The translations under genes and the position numbers were made by a program. A stretch of 64,000 nt of DNA from Acetobacteraceae bacterium. GTDB lineage: Bacteria; Pseudomonadota; Alphaproteobacteria; Acetobacterales; Acetobacteraceae. Below are positions 59,236 through 64,000 of this stretch, piece after piece; the first letter of the stretch is position 1; every line of letters starts with the position of its first letter. The DNA lies in NCBI GenBank assembly GCA_024280945.1, contig JAMXLO010000129.1, forward strand, positions 32,154 to 96,153. The letters are read 5' to 3'. Below the pieces are notes generated by a model. The model ran no database searches. It saw nothing but the letters and a program-made list of their open reading frames with translations, and was not told the DNA's origin.

Positions 59236-59443
59236 CGATGTTCCAGCCCTTTTCCATGGCGGCTTTGAGCCGCTCCCAGGCGGCTTCCTGCTCCGGCGTC
59301 AACACGCGCCGGCCGGAAACCGGCGACAACCGGGCGACCGGCTTGCCGTTGCGGGTGATGACGAATTCCTCGCCAGCCACCACCTCGCGGATGCAGCGGG
59401 CGAACGACTGGTTGGCCTCGCGCAAACTCACAGTCTTGGTCAT
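59195..59443 (-). CDS. Antitoxin of the Phd/YefM (prevent-host-death) family
   Basis: The 82-aa protein begins MTKTVSLREANQSFARCIREVVAGEEFVITRNGKPVARLSPV, the Phd/YefM N-terminal DNA-binding fold. The C-terminal part (LTPEQEAAWERLKAAMEKGWNIG) is the toxin-binding helix. It starts 10 nt from a perfect 21-bp palindrome, as expected for an autorepressor. The toxin gene overlaps its 3' end. Confidence 0.88.
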   Translation of the reverse strand: MTKTVSLREANQSFARCIREVVAGEEFVITRNGKPVARLSPVSGRRVLTPEQEAAWERLKAAMEKGWNIGAGPLDRDALHER

Positions 59444-59452
59444 CCAAGATGA

Positions 59453-59473
59453 TGTAGCACGCCCTGTGCTACA
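59453..59473 (-). promoter_or_regulatory. Palindromic operator of the toxin-antitoxin operon
   Basis: TGTAGCAC (59453-59460) and GTGCTACA (59466-59473) are perfect arms around GCCCT, 10 nt upstream of the antitoxin ATG. The location and size match the sites bound by Phd/YefM-type complexes in conditional cooperativity. No promoter hexamers are clear. Confidence 0.65.
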
Positions 59474-59581
59474 GAAAAAGATCAGATGCCGGTGAAGCCG
59501 TCCGCGCTGGCGGCGGTCAACAATGCCAGCGCTTCCGCTCCTTTTGCCACGGACCTGCGAGCGAGCCCGCTGCTCACCGCG

Positions 59582-61189
59582 TCAGGGCCGCATGGTGAAA
59601 CGCGACTCTCCGGGCGTCCGCAGAGGGGCCGCCAGGTTGGCGAACTCGCAGAGCAGCCGCCGTGTGTCGCGCGGGTCGATCACGTCTTCGACCCAGAACG
59701 GCTCGGCCGTGCGGAACGGCGAGCGCAACCGGTTTAGCCGCGCCTCGATCTCATCCATCCTGGCCTGCGGATCGGACGCGGCGTCGATCTCGGCGCGATA
59801 GGCCGCCTCGATACCGCCTTCCAGCGGCAGCGATCCCCAGCTTGCCGACGGCCACGCATAGCGCATGCAGAGATGGCTGACCGGCTGGTGCCCCAGCCCG
59901 CCGACGCCGTAGCAGTTGCGCACCACGATGCTGCACCAGGGCACGGTGCTCTGATTGATCGCCGACAAGGCGCGCACGCCCCAGCGGATGACCGCACTGC
60001 TTTCTGCCGCCAACCCCACCTGAAAGCCCGGGCAATCCACCAGGTGCACGATCGGCAGGTGGAAGGTCTGCGCCATATCGACGAAGCGAATGATCTTGTT
60101 GCACGCATCTGCAGTCCAGGCAGCCCCGTGGAACAGCGGGTCACCGGCCATCAGCGCGACGGGCCAGCCGTCGAGCCGACAGAAGCCGGTGATGATCGGC
60201 CGGCCGAACAGCTGCCCCATTTCGAAGAAGCTGCCCTTGTCCACCAGCGCCTCGATGATCCGGCGCATGTGGTAGGCCTGCTTCTTCTCGCGCGGCACGG
60301 CGGCGATCAGGAATTCCTCGCGCCGCTCCGGGCTGTCCCAGCCGCGCACCCGCGGCGGCAGATCCCAGACCGAACTCGGCAGATAGGACAGAAAGCGGCG
60401 CGCTGCATCGAACGCCTCATCCTCGGTGTCGACCGCGTGGTCCACCGCGCCGCAGGCAAGCTGCACTTCCCAGCCACCGAGTTCCTGCTTGCTGCGCGGT
60501 TCGCCCAGCCGTTCCACCACCGGCGGGCCGGCGACGAACACGGCGGAGATATCCTTCACCATGACCGAATAGTGGCTGGCGGCCAGACGGGCCGCGCCGA
60601 GACCGGCGACCGATCCAAGCCCCAGCGCCACCACCGGCACCAGCCCCATGTTGTTTGCCACCAGGTCGAACGACGTCGTCTCCGACAGCCCGCCCGGCAG
60701 GTTGGCGCGTCCGGTCGTCTCGATCGTCTTGACCGAGCCGCCACCGCCGGAGCCTTCGATCAGCCGGATGATCGGCACGCGGAATTGCGCCGCGATCTCT
60801 TCCGACATCTTCGGCTTGCCCTTGATCGAGGCATCCGCGGAACCGCCGCGCAGCGTGAAGTCGTCGCCGGCGATGACCACAGGACGGCCATCCACCATGC
60901 CGCGACCGAACACGCAGTTCGCCGGCATGAAAGCAATGATATCGCGGCTGTCGGCGTCATAGGTGGCCTTGCCCGCGGTGGCGCCGATCTCGTGGAAACT
61001 GCCGTGGTCCAGCATCCGGTCGATGCGCTCGCGCACGGTGAGCCGGCCGCCGGCATGCTGGCGCGCGACGCGATCGGGGCCACCCAGTTGCCTCGCCAGT
61101 GCGATGCGGGCGCGAAGTTCGGCGAGTTCCGGCTCCCAGCCGACCGGCTCGGTCTGCTGTGGGCGCGGCAGGGCGGCATCATCGGGCAT
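59582..61189 (-). CDS. Acyl-CoA carboxylase carboxyltransferase (beta) subunit
   Basis: The 535-aa protein is the biotin-dependent transfer half of a propionyl-, methylcrotonyl- or related acyl-CoA carboxylase. Features are RIDRMLDHGSFHEIG, GRGMVDGRPVVIAGDDFTLRGGS, IRLIEGSGGGGSVK and the C-terminal FRTAEPFWVEDVIDPRDTRRLL, with GIEAAYRAEID. No biotin carboxylase or biotin carrier gene adjoins, so its partner is elsewhere. The FTLRGGSAD and RLEGSGGGG stretches match the propionyl-CoA carboxylase-like group. Confidence 0.9.
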   Translation of the reverse strand: MPDDAALPRPQQTEPVGWEPELAELRARIALARQLGGPDRVARQHAGGRLTVRERIDRMLDHGSFHEIGATAGKATYDADSRDIIAFMPANCVFGRGMVDGRPVVIAGDDFTLRGGSADASIKGKPKMSEEIAAQFRVPIIRLIEGSGGGGSVKTIETTGRANLPGGLSETTSFDLVANNMGLVPVVALGLGSVAGLGAARLAASHYSVMVKDISAVFVAGPPVVERLGEPRSKQELGGWEVQLACGAVDHAVDTEDEAFDAARRFLSYLPSSVWDLPPRVRGWDSPERREEFLIAAVPREKKQAYHMRRIIEALVDKGSFFEMGQLFGRPIITGFCRLDGWPVALMAGDPLFHGAAWTADACNKIIRFVDMAQTFHLPIVHLVDCPGFQVGLAAESSAVIRWGVRALSAINQSTVPWCSIVVRNCYGVGGLGHQPVSHLCMRYAWPSASWGSLPLEGGIEAAYRAEIDAASDPQARMDEIEARLNRLRSPFRTAEPFWVEDVIDPRDTRRLLCEFANLAAPLRTPGESRFTMRP

Positions 61190-61327
61190 TGCAGCTCTAT
61201 CCTGCTGGCGGAGCCGCGACGCTATGGCACCAGCATCGTGCCTGCAACGTCGCGACGCTATGGAGCCGATCGGTTGACGACCGGCGCGGCTGCTCGCCAG
61301 ACTCGGTGCACATCAGGAGAGAGCGGC

Positions 61328-62302
61328 ATGCGGGTCTGTGTCTACGGCGCCGGGGCGATCGGCGGCCATCTTGCGGTGCGCCTTGCGCGCGGCGGGGCGG
61401 ATGTCTCGGTGCTGGCACGCGGCGCGCATCTCGCTGCTATTCAACGGAACGGTCTGGTTGTGCACACGACCGAAGGCCCGTTGCACGCGCGCGTGCCGGC
61501 GAGCGACGATCCGAAGTCGCTGGGTCCGCAGGACGCCGTGCTGGTGACGGTGAAGGCGCCGTCGCTGCCGGCGATCGCTGCGGGAATTGGACCGCTGCTA
61601 AAGCCGGACACGTCGGTTGCCTTCGTGATGAACGGCATTCCCTGGTTCTACTTCCATGGCATCGGCGGCGAACTGGAAGGCCGCCGCCTGCCGAAGATCG
61701 ATCCGGGCGACGCGGTGTGGCGCGCGGTCGGGCCCGAGCGAGCCATCGCCGGCGTTGTGTACGCCGCGAGCACGGTGATCGAGCCCGGCGTGATCGATCT
61801 GGAGAATGCCAGCCCGCGCGTCGTGCTGGGCGAACCGGATGGCCGGAAGTCGCAGCGCGTGCAGGCGATCGCCGCGCATATCAACGGCGGTGGCATGCAG
61901 GCCATTGTAAGTGCAACGATCCGCGACGAGATCTGGAACAAGCTGCTCGGCAATCTCGGCAACGGTCCGCTTTGTGTGCTGACGCAGGTCGGCATGCAGC
62001 AGCTGTATGAAGAGCCGCTGTGCGTCGAGGCGGCGCTGCGGGTGATGCAGGAGGCGCAGGCGGTGGCGAACGCACTCGGCGCGCACCCCAGCAGCAATCA
62101 CGACAAGCGGATCGCGCACAGTCGCGGCATCGATCACAAGCCGAGTATTCTGCAGGACCTGGAATTGGGCCGCCCGATGGAGATCGACGGCATCTTCGAC
62201 GCGCCGCTGGAACTCGCGCGCATGGTGGACGTGCCGACCCCGACGCTGGACCTGCTGGTGGCGATGGCGAAGGTGCGCGCACGAGCGGCAGGACTTTATT
62301 GA
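61328..62302 (+). CDS. 2-dehydropantoate 2-reductase family protein
   Basis: The 324-aa NADPH-dependent enzyme has GAGAIGG (7-13), VLARGAHLAAIQRNGL, TVKAPSLPAIAAGIGPLL, NGIPWFYFHG, WNKLLGNLGNGPLCVLT (with the catalytic lysine), and the C-terminal SILQDLELGRPMEIDGIFDAPLELAR. This is the PanE fold, whose members include true ketopantoate reductases and catabolic relatives. AGGAGA precedes the ATG. It is followed by an aldo/keto reductase, 14 nt on. Confidence 0.85.
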   Translation: MRVCVYGAGAIGGHLAVRLARGGADVSVLARGAHLAAIQRNGLVVHTTEGPLHARVPASDDPKSLGPQDAVLVTVKAPSLPAIAAGIGPLLKPDTSVAFVMNGIPWFYFHGIGGELEGRRLPKIDPGDAVWRAVGPERAIAGVVYAASTVIEPGVIDLENASPRVVLGEPDGRKSQRVQAIAAHINGGGMQAIVSATIRDEIWNKLLGNLGNGPLCVLTQVGMQQLYEEPLCVEAALRVMQEAQAVANALGAHPSSNHDKRIAHSRGIDHKPSILQDLELGRPMEIDGIFDAPLELARMVDVPTPTLDLLVAMAKVRARAAGLY

Positions 62303-62316
62303 CGGAGGGCACGACC

Positions 62317-63312
62317 ATGGAGATGCGGGCGTTCGGACGAACCGGACTGCAGATATCGATCCTCGGCTTCGGCTGTGGTGCGGTGGGCGGGCTGATGGTA
62401 CGCGGCGCGCCAGCGGACCAGGAACGCACCATCGCGCGCGCGATCGAAGCCGGCGTGAATTACTTCGACACCGCTGCGATGTACGGCAATGGCGAGTCCG
62501 AGAAGAACCTCGGGCGTGTGCTGGCGAAGCTGAAGCCGAATGTCATCGTGGGCACCAAGGTGCGCATTTCCTCGAAGGACTTTGGCCGCATCGCTGCGGC
62601 GGTCACCGAGTCACTCGATGCCAGCCTGAAGCGCATGGGGCGCGAACAGGTGGACATCTTTCATCTGCACAATGCGATCACCGCGAACGGCGGCGGCGAA
62701 TCGGTGTCGGCCAGGACCGTGCTGGACGAGGTGGTGCCAGCATTCGAAAAGCTGCGCGAACAGGGCAAGCTGCGGTTTCCTGGTATCACTGCGGTGGGCG
62801 ACACGGCGGCGCTGCACCAGGTGATCGACTCGCGCACGATCGTTTCGGCGCAGGTCAGCTACAACATGCTGAACCCAAGTGCGGGCGAGGCGCTGCCGGC
62901 CAACTATCCGGCGCAGGACTATGGCCGGATGTTCGACCGCACGCAGGCGGCTGGTGTCGGCGTTGTGGGCATCCGTGTGCTGGCCGGTGGTGCGCTGAGC
63001 GGCACGGCCGAACGTGATCCGATCGCCAGCCCGCCGCCGGATCCGATCGGCTCGGCCAATTCGTACGACGCCGACCTGCAGCGCGCGCAGCGGCTTCTTC
63101 CGTTGGTGCGGCAGGGACATGCGGCCAGCCTGGCTGAAGCGGCGATACGCTTCGCAATCAGCCATAAAGCGATGGGCACGATCCTGGTCGGCATGGCGAC
63201 TCCGGAGCAATTCGACCAGTCGTTGGCTGCGGTGAACAAGGGACCGCTGCCGTCTGCGGTGCTGGACAGCCTGGCCGCGCTACAGCGCGGATTTGTCGGT
63301 GAGCGACGCTAG
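62317..63312 (+). CDS. Aldo/keto reductase
   Basis: The 331-aa TIM-barrel NADPH reductase has RAFGRTGLQISILGFGCGAVGG, the catalytic Asp51 and Tyr56 in YFDTAAMYGNGESEKNLG, Lys81 in VGTKVRI, and the histidine of VDIFHLHNA. GGAGGG precedes the ATG. It is an operon partner of the PanE-like gene. The stop codon is met within 2 nt of a transposase remnant, so the last residues (GFVGERR) may be shaped by the insertion. Confidence 0.9.
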   Translation: MEMRAFGRTGLQISILGFGCGAVGGLMVRGAPADQERTIARAIEAGVNYFDTAAMYGNGESEKNLGRVLAKLKPNVIVGTKVRISSKDFGRIAAAVTESLDASLKRMGREQVDIFHLHNAITANGGGESVSARTVLDEVVPAFEKLREQGKLRFPGITAVGDTAALHQVIDSRTIVSAQVSYNMLNPSAGEALPANYPAQDYGRMFDRTQAAGVGVVGIRVLAGGALSGTAERDPIASPPPDPIGSANSYDADLQRAQRLLPLVRQGHAASLAEAAIRFAISHKAMGTILVGMATPEQFDQSLAAVNKGPLPSAVLDSLAALQRGFVGERR

Positions 63313-63480
63313 TCTGTCGCTCACCCGTGGCACACCGCGCGGCTTGTTCGGCAGCATCGGCCTAATGGCTGTCCATTCATGGTCGGTGAGTTCGTAGCGC
63401 TGATTTGAGGCCTCGCTTTTCGTGGCGTGAATCACGATCCGAGAGCTGGTCTCAACAGCTTGCGTACTCGTCTGGCTCAT
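63280..63480 (-). pseudogene. Transposase remnant, IS5-family N-terminal fragment
   Basis: The minus-strand frame reads RYELTDHEWTAIRPMLPNKPRGVPRVSDR, the start of IS5-type (DUF4096) transposases. After VSDR the frame continues only 11 residues into the aldo/keto reductase end and stops. The catalytic DDE part is missing. The frame begins with MSQTSTQAVETSS, which is not transposase-like and overlaps the RidA stop. It is therefore a 100-bp leftover of an old insertion. Confidence 0.7.
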
Positions 63481-63854
63481 GGCAAGGCCGCAATCACCAT
63501 AACTTCAACGAGCATCCCAGGGCGCCAAAAGTCGGTCGTGAGGCAGGCCCGCGCCGGAGGGTCTGCTGGATCGACCCACTCGTTCCAGACAGAATTGTGA
63601 TCTTCGAACAGGCGCATGTCAGCGATCCAGACCTGGGCACTTAATAAATGCGATTTGTCGGTTCCTGCGAGCTTGAGAAGCTCATCGACGCGTCGCAGCA
63701 CTTGGGCAGTCTGGTTTTTGATATCGCCAACAATCTGGTCAGGGGTGACGCCGGCGAAATAGGCGACGTTGCCGTGAACGACTGCCTGGCTGATGATTGG
63801 CTGACCGCGATTTTCGTCTGATATCTGTCTAGTTTCGTGACGTATGATCGACAT
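63477..63854 (-). CDS. RidA family protein, second copy
   Basis: The 125-aa protein has the RidA pattern: GNVAYFAGVTPDQ, GDIKNQTAQVLRRVDELLKLAGTDKSHLLSAQVWIADM, and the end PGMLVEVMVIAALP. It is not closely similar to the RidA at 30165. It lacks the arginine common to enamine deaminases near PPARACLTT, though RACL may supply it. ATG 63854 has a GGGAAT-like weak ribosome binding site. The stop touches the transposase remnant, which starts with overlapping bases. Confidence 0.85.
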   Translation of the reverse strand: MSIIRHETRQISDENRGQPIISQAVVHGNVAYFAGVTPDQIVGDIKNQTAQVLRRVDELLKLAGTDKSHLLSAQVWIADMRLFEDHNSVWNEWVDPADPPARACLTTDFWRPGMLVEVMVIAALP

Positions 63855-63927
63855 AGTATTCCCTTTCTTTTGATTGACGTCACAGCAAAGCGGCCGCGGT
63901 CATTTCGCCGCGCCCTTTTGGGGCCGC

Positions 63928-64000
63928 TTATTCGAATGGAAGCATGACGATCGACCCAGTTGTTTTGCGTCCACTGATAAACTTGTGCGCGGCTGCGGCC
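63928..64000 (-). CDS. C-terminal end of a medium-chain dehydrogenase/quinone-oxidoreductase-like protein (partial)
   Basis: The last visible minus-strand frame reads AAAAHKFISGRKTTGSIVMLPFE and ends in TAA (63928-63930). This is the usual ending of zinc-type or quinone oxidoreductases, in which AHxxxExGxxxGxIVL closes the NADPH domain. Only 23 residues are seen; the rest lies beyond the right edge. Moderate confidence. Confidence 0.5.
   Translation of the reverse strand, partial: AAAAHKFISGRKTTGSIVMLPFE

Noticed and set aside
59474..59581. Short minus-strand frame between the carboxyltransferase stop and the antitoxin operator
   Set aside because: About 30 codons, no start with a ribosome binding site and no recognisable motif.
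59873..61327. Long plus-strand frame upstream of the PanE-like gene
   Set aside because: The extra 485 codons before ATG 61328 are antisense to the carboxyltransferase. The PanE N-terminus begins with its own ribosome binding site.
1..64000. Intact transposon, prophage or integron
   Set aside because: Only one short IS5 transposase fragment was found; there is no integrase, phage structural gene or attachment-site pair.

Overview
The window reads as chromosomal DNA of a high-GC alphaproteobacterium, most likely Rhodospirillales/Acetobacteraceae. The reasons are a GcrA cell-cycle regulator, an alphaproteobacterial coxB-coxA-ctaB-(40-aa ORF)-ctaG-coxC-DUF983-surf1 operon, two types of phosphatidylethanolamine methyltransferase, an acetoacetyl-CoA reductase, and many dispersed GTCATGGCCGGG-type palindromic repeats. 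The family assignment is inference; no rRNA or tRNA was seen to settle it.

Region 1-8.9 kb: a leftward phnW-like aminotransferase / EthD-like / fhs operon; a CGNR regulator divergent from a glyoxalase-family gene with a palindromic site between them; acetoacetyl-CoA reductase; a TauD/TfdA dioxygenase; a CHAP lipoprotein; gcrA; tatA; a cold-shock gene; and two phospholipid methyltransferases. Region 8.9-19.7 kb: the aa3-type cytochrome c oxidase operon running into an M32 carboxypeptidase, a small lipoprotein, threonine synthase and an ornithine-cyclodeaminase-family enzyme. Region 19.8-26.6 kb: an SDR, a CaiB/BaiF CoA-transferase and the cell-elongation operon mreC-mreD-mrdA-rodA, without mreB.

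Region 26.6-34.7 kb is the most rearranged part. It holds a duplicated cupin gene with one copy carrying an exact 219-nt internal deletion, a MAPEG gene between the copies, orphan fragments, GNAT, RidA, BrkB, RlpA, a poorly characterised protein with an embedded palindrome, DUF3293 and trans-aconitate methyltransferase. Region 34.7-38.4 kb is a leftward TVP38 / mercuric-reductase-like flavoprotein / sensor-kinase operon. Region 38.5-41.7 kb is the rpmH-rnpA-yidD-yidC-engB ribosome and membrane-insertion operon with a clear sigma70 promoter. It is followed by a small heat-shock gene with a possible RNA thermometer, and rpmE.

Region 42.7-64 kb is catabolic or accessory: MmgE/PrpD, two orphan substrate-binding proteins, a luciferase-like monooxygenase, a decayed Old Yellow Enzyme remnant, a VOC protein, an aminotransferase next to a two-subunit molybdenum hydroxylase, a GIY-YIG protein, and a three-gene 2-oxoacid:ferredoxin oxidoreductase module with a GltD/NfnB-like flavoprotein. 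After these come a Phd/PIN toxin-antitoxin pair with a perfect palindromic operator, an acyl-CoA carboxylase carboxyltransferase, a ketopantoate-reductase-family gene, an aldo/keto reductase, a transposase remnant and a second RidA protein.

I see no CRISPR array, phage or intact insertion sequence. The least ordinary items are the cupin duplication/deletion locus, the three-gene oxidoreductase module, the tandem ribosome-binding/ATG repeats before ctaB, the CGNR/VOC operator, the possible ROSE thermometer and the phnW-fhs gene linkage.
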